Assembly: GCF_918731615.1 (NCBI RefSeq)
Contig: NZ_OU957226.1
Coordinates: forward strand, 682,001-746,000
Length of the DNA: 64,000 nt
Reading direction: 5' to 3'
DNA from: Flavobacterium sp. CECT 9288
GTDB taxonomy: Bacteria > Bacteroidota > Bacteroidia > Flavobacteriales > Flavobacteriaceae
Of the stretch, positions 1 through 7,998 are shown piece by piece. Numbering within the stretch: position 1 is the stretch's first letter; each line of letters begins with the position of its first letter. The notes under the pieces were generated by a model. That model saw only the letters and a list, made by a program, of their open reading frames with translations, did not search any database and had not been told where the DNA came from. The translations under genes and the position numbers were made by a program.

Positions 1-126
1 AGTTCTATTTCGGTTAGTTTGCTTTTGAAAATTATCTTCGACCTCATAAAGTACTGAATCAGCTTTTGCAATGGCTACAAAATGACTTATAGAAGGGAAA
101 TAGGTGGGGTGTATGATAATATTCAT
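1..126 (-). CDS. WbqC-like family protein, N-terminal part only
   Basis: This reading frame starts with an ATG at 126 on the minus strand and runs off the left edge, so only 42 residues are visible. They begin MNIIIHPTYFPSISHF and end in EDNFQKQTNRNRT. That pattern resembles the N-terminus of WbqC-like proteins of Bacteroidota, which are often found next to lepB in Flavobacterium-type genomes. WbqC proteins are linked to polysaccharide biosynthesis loci, but their biochemical role is poorly known. The gene follows lepB in the same direction after a 59-bp gap that contains a strong stem-loop. The family call rests on recognition of a short segment, so it is tentative. Confidence 0.6.
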   Translation of the reverse strand, partial: MNIIIHPTYFPSISHFVAIAKADSVLYEVEDNFQKQTNRNRT

Positions 127-140
127 GATGTTGTAATGTA

Positions 141-183
141 CTAGCGTTTAGAGTTTTTAGTGCTGCTAAACGCTAGTTTTTTT
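141..183. terminator. Stem-loop with T tract between lepB and the WbqC-like gene
   Basis: CTAGCGTTTA at 141-150 pairs perfectly with TAAACGCTAG at 167-176, and seven T residues follow at 177-183. The T tract sits on the plus-strand side, whereas both flanking genes are on the minus strand. It would therefore be an ideal terminator only for plus-strand transcripts. On the minus strand it may attenuate read-through from lepB or serve as a 3' stabilising hairpin. Confidence 0.55.
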
Positions 184-185
184 AT

Positions 186-1754
186 TTAAACTTTGTTTGT
201 TTTTCTTTTTTTCCAAAAATAATCTCCTATGAAAAATACAACTAGTCCAATTAGGAATAATTGAAAATATGATTGAGGTTGTCCTTCACCACTCACGGTT
301 GTGAAAACTCTATTCCAACGAATTTTGTTGATTCCTTTACCGTTAGGATCGATACTTAACCATATAAATATTGGTTTACCTACAATATGATTTTCTGGAA
401 CAAATCCCCAGTATCTACTATCTTCAGAGTTGTTGCGGTTATCACCCATCATCCAGTAGTAATTTTGCTTAAAAGTGTATTCTTTAGCAATTTTACCATT
501 GATACGAATTTCGGTGCCGTTTACTTGCAACTTATTGTTCTCGTAATCGTCTATAATCGTTTTGTAGAAAGGTAGGTTTTCAATAGTTAAAGCAACAGTT
601 TTTCCTTGCTCTGGGATGTAAATAGGTCCGTAATTATCGCTATTCCATTTTTTTAGGTGAGGAAAAACCCCTTTGCCAAAATTTGCTTGATCAACGCCTT
701 TGGCAATTTGTTTCACTACTGCTGTTACACCGGGAGTATTTTTAAAAACCTGAGCACCTTCTTCTGTTAAGGCACTAAGGAAAATAGTGTCTCTTTTGGT
801 GTCATTTGTAAAAAAAGCTCTATCAGTAATATCTAATTCTTTAAAAAGATATTCAAGATCAATAGGTGTTTTTCCATCAAGCGCAATTTTATATGAAAAT
901 TGAGGCTTTGCTCTTTCTGGTAATTGAAGGATCTTACCGTCAATATACACATCTCCATTAACAATAGAAAGGTTGTCGCCTGGCACTCCTACGCATCTTT
1001 TTACGTAATTTGATTTTTTATCAATTGGTTTGTATGCTCTTCTTTTTGAGGTGTCAAAAAATTTGTAAACCGTGTCAACAGGCCAGTTAAAGACAACTAT
1101 ATCAGTTCGCTTTATATTTTGAATTCCAGGTAATCTTAAGTAAGGCAATAAAGGCCATGAAGAATATGATTTTCTTTGAGTCAAAGGTATAGAGTCGTGA
1201 ACCATAGGTAACGCCACAGTTGTCATAGGTACTCTTGCACCATAATTCATTTTACTTACAAACAAAAAGTCTCCTACTAATAATGATTTTTCTAATGATG
1301 ATGTAGGTATTGTAAAGGGCTGAATAACATAAGTATGAACAAGAGTTGCTACCACCACTGCAAATAATATAGAGCTTATGGTATCGGCTGTTTTGTTTTG
1401 AGGGGATACACTTCTGTCAGCTATGTAATTTAATTTTTGTGTATAATTAATATAGTAGATGTATAAACCTAAAGTAACAATTCCTAGAAAAGTATCTAAA
1501 GAAGATCTTTTACCAAAACTTCTCAGGGTTTCAATCCATATTACTGGGAATAAGATTAAGTTAATTATCGGAATAAATAGTAAAACGGTCCACCATGTAG
1601 GTCTACCTATTATTTTCATTAATACGATTGCGTTATAAACAGGAATAGCTGCTTCCCATTTTTTTCGTCCCGCACTTTCATATAATTTCCAAGTTCCTAA
1701 AAAGTGAATTATTTGTACCAGTAAGAAAAATACAAACCATTGATATACAGTCAT
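186..1754 (-). CDS. lepB: Signal peptidase I (LepB)
   Basis: Signal peptidase I cleaves signal peptides from exported proteins at the outer face of the inner membrane. The protein has 522 residues, long for the family but common in Bacteroidota because of extra N-terminal membrane segments (about residues 5-25, 52-75, 85-105) and a large insertion between the catalytic boxes. The Ser box lies at residues 150-158 (PTSSLEKSL), with Ser153 aligning to the catalytic serine. The Lys box is at 250-260 (YVKRCVGVPGD), with Lys252 as the general base. The C-terminal box GDNRNNSEDSRYWG is also present. A hydrophobic segment near the C-terminus could be a further anchor. It lies downstream of dapB in the same direction with a 59-bp gap, probably co-transcribed. 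Identification is firm. Confidence 0.96.
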   Translation of the reverse strand: MTVYQWFVFFLLVQIIHFLGTWKLYESAGRKKWEAAIPVYNAIVLMKIIGRPTWWTVLLFIPIINLILFPVIWIETLRSFGKRSSLDTFLGIVTLGLYIYYINYTQKLNYIADRSVSPQNKTADTISSILFAVVVATLVHTYVIQPFTIPTSSLEKSLLVGDFLFVSKMNYGARVPMTTVALPMVHDSIPLTQRKSYSSWPLLPYLRLPGIQNIKRTDIVVFNWPVDTVYKFFDTSKRRAYKPIDKKSNYVKRCVGVPGDNLSIVNGDVYIDGKILQLPERAKPQFSYKIALDGKTPIDLEYLFKELDITDRAFFTNDTKRDTIFLSALTEEGAQVFKNTPGVTAVVKQIAKGVDQANFGKGVFPHLKKWNSDNYGPIYIPEQGKTVALTIENLPFYKTIIDDYENNKLQVNGTEIRINGKIAKEYTFKQNYYWMMGDNRNNSEDSRYWGFVPENHIVGKPIFIWLSIDPNGKGINKIRWNRVFTTVSGEGQPQSYFQLFLIGLVVFFIGDYFWKKRKTNKV

Positions 1755-1813
1755 AGTCTTTTGTTTTTGTTTAATTATTGTGATGCAATTTCACAAAGAG
1801 AATAATGTTTATT

Positions 1814-2515
1814 TTATTTTAAATCTAATACATCTTTCATAGAGAAAACTCCTTGCTTTCCTACTATCCACTCAGCCGCGATAACTGCTCCAAGTGCAAA
1901 TCCATCTCTATTGTGTGCCGTGTGTTTTATTTCGATACTGTCAACTGTCGAATTATATTGTACGGTGTGCGTTCCAGGAACGGTTCCTATTCTTTTAGCA
2001 TCAATGTGTATTTCACCTTTATTAGGATTGTCTAAAGTCCATTTAGTGTATGAGCTATTCTCTATAATTCCTTTGGCTAAAGAAATTGCTGTGCCACTTG
2101 GTGCATCTAGCTTTTGGGTATGGTGAATTTCTTCCATGCTTACTTGGTAACTGTCAAATTTTGACATCATTTTTGCAAGGTATTCGTTCAACTCAAAAAA
2201 GATGTTTACTCCTAAACTGAAATTGGAACTGGAAATCAAGGCACCTTTTGTTTCAAGGCAAAGTGCTTCAATAGTTTTGTAATGTTCAAGCCATCCTGTT
2301 GTTCCTGAAATTACGGGAACATTGGCGTGAAAACAAGTCGAAATATTTTCAACAGCAGCTGACGGTACACTAAAATCAATGCCTACATCAGCCCTAGAAA
2401 GTCCTTCAAAAGTACTTTTTTCATCTTTTCTTAATACGATTTCATGACCTCGTTCCAAAGCAATTTTTTCAATCACTTGGCCCATTTTTCCGTATCCTAG
2501 TAATGCAATTTTCAT
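1814..2515 (-). CDS. dapB: 4-hydroxy-tetrahydrodipicolinate reductase (DapB)
   Basis: DapB reduces 4-hydroxy-tetrahydrodipicolinate with NAD(P)H in the lysine and diaminopimelate pathway in the cytoplasm. The protein has 233 residues, at the short end for the family as in other Bacteroidota. The N-terminus carries the dinucleotide-binding motif GYGKMG (residues 7-12). The catalytic and substrate-binding signature is EEIHHTQKLDAPSGTA, with the His pair at 131-132, Lys135 and the Gly-Thr at 141-142. The gene sits between the DUF5683 gene and lepB, the arrangement typical of flavobacteria. The 148-bp upstream gap could hold its promoter, but I found no box matching TAnnTTTG with confidence. Confidence 0.96.
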   Translation of the reverse strand: MKIALLGYGKMGQVIEKIALERGHEIVLRKDEKSTFEGLSRADVGIDFSVPSAAVENISTCFHANVPVISGTTGWLEHYKTIEALCLETKGALISSSNFSLGVNIFFELNEYLAKMMSKFDSYQVSMEEIHHTQKLDAPSGTAISLAKGIIENSSYTKWTLDNPNKGEIHIDAKRIGTVPGTHTVQYNSTVDSIEIKHTAHNRDGFALGAVIAAEWIVGKQGVFSMKDVLDLK

Positions 2516-2663
2516 TGTAATATTTTATAATTTAAAGCCAAATGAACTTTGACAATTTTATTTTTTGCTTGCTGCAATAACTTCGTAAAATCGAATCACT
2601 AATTATTTATAATTCAAGCGGACTTATTTTTTTATTGATGAAAAATTAAATCAATTCACTCTT

Positions 2664-3224
2664 TCAAAAAGTATAATTAATAGTTAGTCCTGCATTTGTC
2701 TTGAACGTTACATCATTTTGATAAATAGCGGGGCGTAGAGATAAGTTTTCATCAACGTTAAATTGAAGTAGTGCTGCATCAACATTAGCATCAATGATGT
2801 TTAAAGCATAAAAAGCAAGTGTTACAAGTGCAGATAAATCTCTATTGCGTTGGTAAAATTTTTGCCCAGCAATCAATCTGTTGTTGTCAAGAAAGGCTAA
2901 ATCTTCGGTTACAACACCTTCTAGGCGTCTTTTATAAGCCGTTCTGTATTGTCTGTACTTTTTATTATTATCCGCATAAAAGTATATACTTGTACCTATA
3001 GCTCCGTAAACTAAGGGAATTTTCCAGTATTTTTTATTGTAAGCTTGACCTAAACCAGGTAATACTGCCGAGAAAAAAGCAGCTTTAGCAGGTGTAAGCG
3101 GATCAATGTTAGACACTTTCAAGGTATCCTTAACTATCAAATCTGTAGATTCTTTGGCTTGAGCCAAAACAGAGCTGCAACTCAATAGCAATAAGGAAAT
3201 TGAAATGAAAAATGATTTAAACAC
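2664..3224 (-). CDS. DUF5683 domain protein with signal peptide
   Basis: This 186-residue protein has an N-terminal signal peptide (hydrophobic residues about 5-21, ending near VLAQA). It contains the DUF5683 core ALLPGLGQ-like sequence, here FSAVLPGLGQAYNKKYWKIP, followed by a membrane segment with YFYADNNKKYRQYR. The C-terminus ends in FKTNAGLTINYTF, which resembles an outer-membrane protein terminus. The function is unknown; the family is widespread in Bacteroidota and commonly sits between parB and dapB. The start codon overlaps the parB stop codon by one base, which indicates translational coupling in a parA-parB-DUF5683 transcript. Confidence 0.85.
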   Translation of the reverse strand: MFKSFFISISLLLLSCSSVLAQAKESTDLIVKDTLKVSNIDPLTPAKAAFFSAVLPGLGQAYNKKYWKIPLVYGAIGTSIYFYADNNKKYRQYRTAYKRRLEGVVTEDLAFLDNNRLIAGQKFYQRNRDLSALVTLAFYALNIIDANVDAALLQFNVDENLSLRPAIYQNDVTFKTNAGLTINYTF

Positions 3225-4123
3225 TAGTCGTTTATTAGTTTAATGATTCTTTTAAAATCTTCTTCAGAGTGAAAAGGAATGGTTATTTTACCTTTTCCGC
3301 CGCCTGTAACTTTCACGTCTACTTTGGTACCAAAATAATTGGTAAAGGTGTTTTTGTGTGCATCCTCAACCTCAAAAGAATTTGCTTTTGGTTTTCCTTC
3401 AGGTTTTGGTTTTAGGCTCTCTTGATAATTTTTTACTAATGCCTCGGTATCGCGCACCGATAAATTTTGGCTAACAATTTTTTGATAAATATCAGCTTGA
3501 ATATCTTGGTTTTCAATATTGATGATGGCTCTACCATGACCCATGCTTATGAATCCATCTCTAATTCCTGTTTGAATAATAGGATCAAGTTTTAATAAGC
3601 GTAAATAATTAGCAATAGTAGATCTTTTCTTTCCTACACGATCACTCATTTGTTCTTGTGTAAGTTGGATTTCATCTATCAATCTTTGATAAGACAAGGC
3701 AATTTCTATAGGGTCTAAGTCATGACGTTGAATGTTCTCAACCAGTGCCATAACAAGTGATTCATTGTCATTTGCAATACGAATGTAAGCAGGAACTGTA
3801 GTAAGTCCTACAAGTGTAGAAGCTCTAAGACGACGCTCTCCAGATATAAGTTGGAACTTATTAAAATCTAGTTTACGTACGGTAATAGGCTGTATAACAC
3901 CTAGTTCTTTTATAGAAGTAGCCAGTTCTCTTAATGATTCCTCATTAAAATTACTTCGGGGTTGAAACGGATTTATTTCGATTGCAGCAATTTCAAGCTC
4001 AATAATATTCCCAACAACCTTATCGGCATTTTTATCATCAACAGATTTGATATCGTTTTCTGGATCTTTCAATAACGCGGATAATCCTCTTCCTAAGGCT
4101 TGTTTTTTAATTGCTTGTGCCAT
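3224..4123 (-). CDS. parB: Chromosome partitioning protein ParB
   Basis: ParB binds centromere-like parS sites near the replication origin and forms a CTP-dependent sliding clamp that directs chromosome segregation with ParA. The protein has 299 residues. It starts with the ParA-interacting N-terminus (KKQALGRGLSALL), followed by the NPFQPR box (51-56) and the GERRLRA box (95-101) of the CTP-binding nuclease-like domain. A helix-turn-helix region follows (VGKKRSTIANYLRLLKL), then a C-terminal dimerisation part. It is four bases downstream of parA, so they form an operon. I did not see a convincing parS palindrome in this window. Confidence 0.96.
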   Translation of the reverse strand: MAQAIKKQALGRGLSALLKDPENDIKSVDDKNADKVVGNIIELEIAAIEINPFQPRSNFNEESLRELATSIKELGVIQPITVRKLDFNKFQLISGERRLRASTLVGLTTVPAYIRIANDNESLVMALVENIQRHDLDPIEIALSYQRLIDEIQLTQEQMSDRVGKKRSTIANYLRLLKLDPIIQTGIRDGFISMGHGRAIINIENQDIQADIYQKIVSQNLSVRDTEALVKNYQESLKPKPEGKPKANSFEVEDAHKNTFTNYFGTKVDVKVTGGGKGKITIPFHSEEDFKRIIKLIND

Positions 4124-4127
4124 AAAA

Positions 4128-4895
4128 TTATTTACTATTTTTCTTTATGATTTCTTGTGCAAGGTGAAGGTAGTTTACAGCACCTTTACTTGTTGCATCA
4201 TAATTAATTATGCTTTCGCCAAAACTAGGCGCTTCACTCAATTTTACATTTCTTTGAATGATAGTTTCAAAAACCATATCGTTAAAATGTTTTTGAACTT
4301 CCTCAACAACTTGATTAGATAAACGCAAACGAGAATCAAACATGGTCAACAAAAGTCCCTCAATATCTAAATCTGGATTGTGTATTTTTTGAATACTTTT
4401 TATGGTATTTAGTAATTTACCCAATCCTTCTAGTGCAAAATATTCGCATTGAATAGGAATAACTACAGAGTCTGATGCCGTTAAAGCATTAAGAGTTAAT
4501 AATCCTAATGATGGTGCACAGTCAATGATAATGAAATCGTATTCATCTTTTACATTGGCCAATGCTTTTTTAAGCATGTATTCTCTGTTTTCTTTATCAA
4601 CTAGTTCTATTTCTATAGCAACAAGGTCAATGTGAGATGGAATAACGTCAACATTGGGAGCAGAGCATTTAATAACTGCTTCTTGCGGAGTATGGCTGTG
4701 CTCTAATATTTGATACGTCCCTATTTCTACTGATTCAACATCAATTCCAAGTCCTGATGATGCATTAGCTTGAGGATCAGCATCAATAAGTAGAACCTTT
4801 TTTTCTAATACACCTAATGCAGCTGCAAGATTAACTGATGTTGTAGTTTTGCCAACTCCTCCTTTTTGATTAGCAATCGCGATGATTTTGCCCAT
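4128..4895 (-). CDS. parA: Chromosome partitioning ATPase ParA (Soj)
   Basis: ParA is a deviant Walker-type ATPase that binds DNA nonspecifically and drives movement of ParB-parS complexes. The 255-residue protein opens with MGKIIAIANQKGGVGKTTTS, whose deviant Walker A motif is at residues 11-18. It also has the Walker A' region DADPQANASSGLG and a Walker B segment FIIIDCAPSLG. It leads the parA-parB-DUF5683-dapB-lepB series on the minus strand. This chromosomal ParA is distinct from the ICE-encoded ParA-like TraA at 42.97 kb. Identification is firm. Confidence 0.97.
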   Translation of the reverse strand: MGKIIAIANQKGGVGKTTTSVNLAAALGVLEKKVLLIDADPQANASSGLGIDVESVEIGTYQILEHSHTPQEAVIKCSAPNVDVIPSHIDLVAIEIELVDKENREYMLKKALANVKDEYDFIIIDCAPSLGLLTLNALTASDSVVIPIQCEYFALEGLGKLLNTIKSIQKIHNPDLDIEGLLLTMFDSRLRLSNQVVEEVQKHFNDMVFETIIQRNVKLSEAPSFGESIINYDATSKGAVNYLHLAQEIIKKNSK

Positions 4896-5073
4896 TTGTT
4901 TTTCTAAATTTTGAACCGTAAAAATACGATTATTTATGGTTTTTGAAAATCTATTTTGTTAACAATCGTGAAACCACAATTTGAATGATTTTACTTGTGT
5001 TTAAAATTTTAGTTTAATTTTTTCATTTAAAAGCTATTCCAGCTGTTCGCTACAAGGTCTTGCTGTTGCCTCT

Positions 5074-5131
5074 GCTTTTTTACTGTCCTAAAAGGAGCTT
5101 CTTTTAGTCGCTCTTTTAGGACAAAAAAAGC
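5074..5131. repeat. Long imperfect stem-loop in the parA-tRNA gap
   Basis: GTCCTAAAAGGAGC at 5085-5098 pairs with GCTCTTTTAGGAC at 5110-5122, with one extra base. Outer arms GCTTTTT (5074-5080) and AAAAAGC (ending 5131) extend it. It could act as a bidirectional terminator between parA and tRNA-Pro, or be a member of a dispersed intergenic repeat family. The structure is directly visible; its role is inferred. Confidence 0.55.
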
Positions 5132-5258
5132 AAGATGCACCTAGCGCAACGCTTTTCGCTACCATCTGGGCTTTGGTTTTCCCATCCAGAAAAAGTTTTT
5201 CTAGAATTCATCTTCTTTTTTTTAACAAAATAACATTTTTCATATTTTGCAAAAATAC

Positions 5259-5288
5259 TTGTGTAAGATAAAAAGAGTTGTATCTTTG
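5259..5288 (+). promoter_or_regulatory. Bacteroidota-type promoter of tRNA-Pro
   Basis: A TTG at 5259-5261 and the box TATCTTTG at 5281-5288 are 19 bp apart. They match the -33 TTG and -7 TAnnTTTG consensus of Bacteroidota housekeeping promoters. The box ends 10 bp before the tRNA 5' end. This is the clearest promoter in the window and supports the phylum assignment. Confidence 0.8.
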
Positions 5289-5298
5289 CACCCGATTT

Positions 5299-5665
<367 letters not shown>

Positions 5666-5750
5666 GTAGCAGTTATCGCGTCCCGATTGCAAATCGGGAA
5701 GGCCGCAAGTTCGAATTTCCGTTTTCGGAATAAACACTGCCACCCCGACA
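5666..5750 (+). pseudogene. Decayed tRNA-like sequence with Cys-type anticodon (GCA)
   Basis: GTAGC, GTTATCGCG, AGGCCGCAAGTTCGAAT and CTGCCACCCCGA follow the order of the tRNA-Pro gene just upstream. The anticodon arm at 5682-5698 is a perfect five-pair stem with loop TTGCAAA, giving anticodon GCA. The 5' acceptor strand is missing and the T arm does not pair, because a small hairpin, TTCCGTTTTCGGAA (5717-5730), interrupts it. It cannot fold as a tRNA, so I regard it as a chimeric relic. Confidence 0.65.
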
Positions 5751-5780
5751 AAAGCCGAACGAGATCGTTCGGCTTTTTTT
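5737..5780 (+). repeat. Direct repeat copy 2 (tRNA 3' end plus terminator)
   Basis: This is the second, identical copy of the 44-bp repeat found at 5362-5405. It again carries CACCCCGA and the 11-bp terminator stem with its T run. It ends the GIY-YIG/tRNA-relic segment and marks the last sequence that can be assigned to the chromosome before the conjugative element. Confidence 0.9.
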
Positions 5781-6132
5781 TCCGAAAAAAGATTAATGTA
5801 GCAAAAAGTAGCTTAAATAGAGGGGTTTACACTGTTGGAAATCGTTGCAGGTAACGATTTAGTAATGGTGCTCATTGCATTCATTTTTACTCAATTTCCT
5901 TGTAAATCAGTAGCAAATATAATAAATCTATGTGATTTAAAACTCCTTTTCACGACCTAACTATTATAATTTTTAGGAATTTTGATGGTTTTTTTGTCTT
6001 CATCGTTAGAAAAAATTTCTCCCCAGTGGGGTGAAACTGTGGAATTATTATCATTAAATGTTTGAAATTTTGTGAATTAATTAGGCGTAAACCAAATTTA
6101 AAATTTGGCAAGCATCACAAAATTTATTAGCT
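5781..6132. other. Non-coding left end of the conjugative element
   Basis: No gene is seen in these 352 bases. The chromosome-ICE junction is probably here, because the chromosomal tRNA terminator ends at 5780 and the first ICE gene starts at 6133. An inverted repeat at 5839-5860 (arms AAATCGTT and AACGATTT around a six-base centre) has the shape of a tyrosine-recombinase crossover site. A second palindrome at 6092-6108 lies directly upstream of rteC. The exact junction cannot be fixed without the right end. Confidence 0.5.
6092..6108. promoter_or_regulatory. Palindrome upstream of rteC
   Basis: CCAAATTT and AAATTTGG form a perfect 8-bp inverted repeat around one base, 24 bp before the rteC start codon. 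It could be an operator for RteC or another ICE regulator. A CCAAATTTT half-site is also seen upstream of the second rteC-like gene (about 19245-19260, minus strand). Confidence 0.4.
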
Positions 6133-6978
6133 ATGAAATATTCTTTAGACAACATCCTTTTAGAGATACACAATAAAGAAGAGAAGATTTTATCACAAAG
6201 CAAAAGGTTGATTGATGAGGCTTACGAAATGACCCTGTATCTTCAAGATCTTTTAGGTTCAGTTAAGAAATACCTTGCTGAGGAAGGATTTAAAAACGAT
6301 GAGGAAGAAATCCATTTCTTTCGTTCTATTAAACCCCAAATACTCGGTAAGCTGATCTATTATAATAAGATATATCGCATTGAAACCACTTGCCCTGTCA
6401 ATAACGGTAAAATGTATTACTGTTATTTTTCTGGACAGTTGGCAAATCTAAAGCGAGAATACACTGAACACCTCTGCAATTCGGATTTTTACAGATACTA
6501 CCGCTCAGGACGGACAGACCGTGATGATACTTACTTCAAACGTGGAAACATTAACTACCACGATGGGCTTAACAGCATCGTATTTGAAATAGACCCGGAA
6601 TTCTCGACTTTCTTCGATTATAAAACTGCAAGGATTATCTCCAATGAATTGCTCTACACCTATCTGCTAACAAAAATTAATCCCGATGAAAATCCCGATG
6701 TGATATTGCAAAAGCCGGAAAGTTCCAAAGATATATTTTGGACCGACAGCAAAAATGCTATAATCGAATTGATATATGCCCTTTATGCTTCGGGTGTAAT
6801 TTCTCACGGAAAAATCGGTATCCGAAAAATTAGCCTGATGTTTCAAATGCTTTTCCGTATTCCTCTCGGCGACCTGCACCACGCTTTCCATAGAATGAAA
6901 ACCCGAAGTGGTTCCAGAACTTCATTTTTAGACCAGCTTAAGTTTTCTCTTGAAGAATATATGGATAAAGACCTTTAG
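6133..6978 (+). CDS. rteC: RteC-family regulator, copy 1
   Basis: RteC proteins are DNA-binding regulators of Bacteroides conjugative transposons; in CTnDOT RteC activates excision genes in response to tetracycline. This 281-residue protein has the family core EEEIHFFRSIKPQILGKLIYY followed by KREYTEH and FYRYYRSG. Its C-terminal half carries the winged-helix-like part (AIIELIYALYASGVISHG and GDLHHAFHRMKTRSGSRT). It is the first gene of the element and ends at a clean terminator. A similar but divergent paralogue lies at 18404-19228. No tetracycline gene is nearby, so the inducing signal here is unknown. Confidence 0.85.
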   Translation: MKYSLDNILLEIHNKEEKILSQSKRLIDEAYEMTLYLQDLLGSVKKYLAEEGFKNDEEEIHFFRSIKPQILGKLIYYNKIYRIETTCPVNNGKMYYCYFSGQLANLKREYTEHLCNSDFYRYYRSGRTDRDDTYFKRGNINYHDGLNSIVFEIDPEFSTFFDYKTARIISNELLYTYLLTKINPDENPDVILQKPESSKDIFWTDSKNAIIELIYALYASGVISHGKIGIRKISLMFQMLFRIPLGDLHHAFHRMKTRSGSRTSFLDQLKFSLEEYMDKDL

Positions 6979-7002
6979 TTTAATTGAGCTATCATTTCAA
7001 AG

Positions 7003-7031
7003 CAGTACATCATCGTGTACTGTTTTTTTTT
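7003..7031 (+). terminator. Rho-independent terminator after rteC
   Basis: CAGTACA (7003-7009) pairs perfectly with TGTACTG (7016-7022) across a six-base loop, and nine T residues follow. It sits 24 bp after the rteC stop codon on the same strand. Confidence 0.85.
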
Positions 7032-7042
7032 GCCCATATCAG

Positions 7043-7159
7043 CCAATTGGTAAAGATTTGCAAAACACTATTATTAAACTATCAAAATCCCCTAAAAACC
7101 TTTACTGATAAGGCTTTCCCTAATTATAAAAATTTTCAAAAAACCGCCAAACCAATTGG
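7043..7159. promoter_or_regulatory. Two CCAATTGG palindromes upstream of a helix-turn-helix gene
   Basis: CCAATTGG occurs at 7043-7050 and 7152-7159, in the 194-bp gap between the rteC terminator and the next gene. Each is preceded by G or A and followed by a short purine-rich stretch. They may be binding sites for an ICE regulator or recombination factor, or a coincidence in AT-rich DNA. Confidence 0.3.
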
Positions 7160-7225
7160 CAAGGCTTGGCAGACAAATTCTGCCACTCTTTTCAACTTTG
7201 CATAGTAAACTTTAAAAGTTATGCA

Positions 7226-7579
7226 ATGAAAATAATAACCATTGAAGAAGAAGCGTGGGATCAGCTAAACAATCGTATCACTGCTATCGCTGACTATCTG
7301 AAAAGATTGGAAGTGACCAATTATGAAGACCTGTGGCTCAACAACCACGAGGTATGCCAATACCTACACATAAGCGAGAAAACCTTATGGCGTATGCGTA
7401 CCAAAGGTGAGATTGCTTATTCAAAAATCTATGGACAATACTTCTACACTATTGGTGCTATCAAAGATATGCTCAATGCCAATGCTGTACAAAGCAGTGA
7501 TGAGTATGTACAGGAACTTATAGCAAAAGGCAAAAGCTATATCGAAAAAGGCAGGAAACTAAAGACCGATAAAAAATAG
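7226..7579 (+). CDS. Small helix-turn-helix protein (excisionase-like)
   Basis: The open frame extends upstream, but the ATG at 7226 gives a 117-residue protein starting MKIITIEEEAWDQL, the usual start of this ICE family. A helix-turn-helix of the MerR/excisionase type spans about residues 37-80 (LNNHEVCQYLHISEKTLWRM). The N-terminus is predicted helical and the C-terminus is lysine-rich. Comparable small proteins in CTnDOT-type elements act in excision or as transcription factors. It is followed by a second such gene after 26 bp, suggesting co-transcription. A GACAAA-type motif lies 54 bp upstream at 7172. Confidence 0.78.
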   Translation: MKIITIEEEAWDQLNNRITAIADYLKRLEVTNYEDLWLNNHEVCQYLHISEKTLWRMRTKGEIAYSKIYGQYFYTIGAIKDMLNANAVQSSDEYVQELIAKGKSYIEKGRKLKTDKK

Positions 7580-7605
7580 GTACGAACCCTTAAAAGTATA
7601 ATCCG

Positions 7606-7899
7606 ATGAATATTGACAGAATGGAATTTTTGGCGTGGATGGAACGCCTGATGGACAGACTTGATATGCTTGGCAACAATATCGAGGACTTTCAAAAGAA
7701 ACGAAATAATATTGATGGTGAGGAATTACTCGACAATCAGGATTTACTTCAAATGCTGAAAATCAGCAATCGTTCATTGCAACGTTACCGCTCCAACGGG
7801 AAACTACCTTATTATACGATAAGCGGAAAATTGTATTATAAGTTATCTGATGTTCATCAATTTATAAGAGAGAGTTTTAATCCTCCGACACCTAAATAG
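7606..7899 (+). CDS. Small helix-turn-helix protein, second copy type
   Basis: The protein has 97 residues. After a helical N-terminus (MEFLAWMERLMDRLDMLG) it carries a helix-turn-helix of the same class as its neighbour at residues 42-88, with LLDNQDLLQMLKISNRSLQR and a wing containing LPYYTISGKLYYKLSDV. Such pairs of small DNA-binding proteins are typical of the regulation and excision segments of Bacteroidota ICEs. The two neighbours share the fold pattern but not close identity, so they probably bind different sites. A specific excisionase role cannot be shown from sequence alone. Confidence 0.78.
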   Translation: MNIDRMEFLAWMERLMDRLDMLGNNIEDFQKKRNNIDGEELLDNQDLLQMLKISNRSLQRYRSNGKLPYYTISGKLYYKLSDVHQFIRESFNPPTPK

Positions 7900-7911
7900 A
7901 TGCCATTAAGC

Positions 7912-7936
7912 GACAAATACTGCCTTTGAATGCCAC
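7912..7936. promoter_or_regulatory. GACAAA-type motif upstream of the DUF3945 gene
   Basis: The sequence GACAAATACTGCCTTTG and following bases matches the motif seen at 7172, 12474 and 42573. It lies 87 bp upstream of the DUF4099/DUF3945 gene. See the corresponding finding for the comparison. Confidence 0.45.
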
Positions 7937-7998
7937 TTAGTGCAATGCAGTAAACGCTTCTTTTATTTTCGGCATTGAAATCTTAAAATTTTCAGATT

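Larger units (their letters stand above)
4896..5298. other. Intergenic region between parA and tRNA-Pro
   Basis: This 403-bp stretch contains no convincing gene. It must hold the parA promoter at its left end, although I could not assign boxes. It contains a long imperfect stem-loop at 5074-5131 and the tRNA promoter at 5259-5288. The right half between about 5131 and 5220 resembles the compact, GC-richer intergenic repeats that recur in Flavobacterium genomes, but a genome-wide search would be needed to prove that. Confidence 0.6.

Noticed and set aside
4047..4322. 91-codon plus-strand frame opposite parA/parB
   Set aside because: It is antisense to the parA-parB junction, both of which are certain genes.
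5280..5289. GTATCTTTGC, which fits the CTnDOT attB consensus GTANNTTTGC
   Set aside because: It is the -7 region of the tRNA-Pro promoter, and a chromosomal tRNA and its terminator lie between it and the ICE genes. The match is expected from similarity of promoter box and attB consensus.
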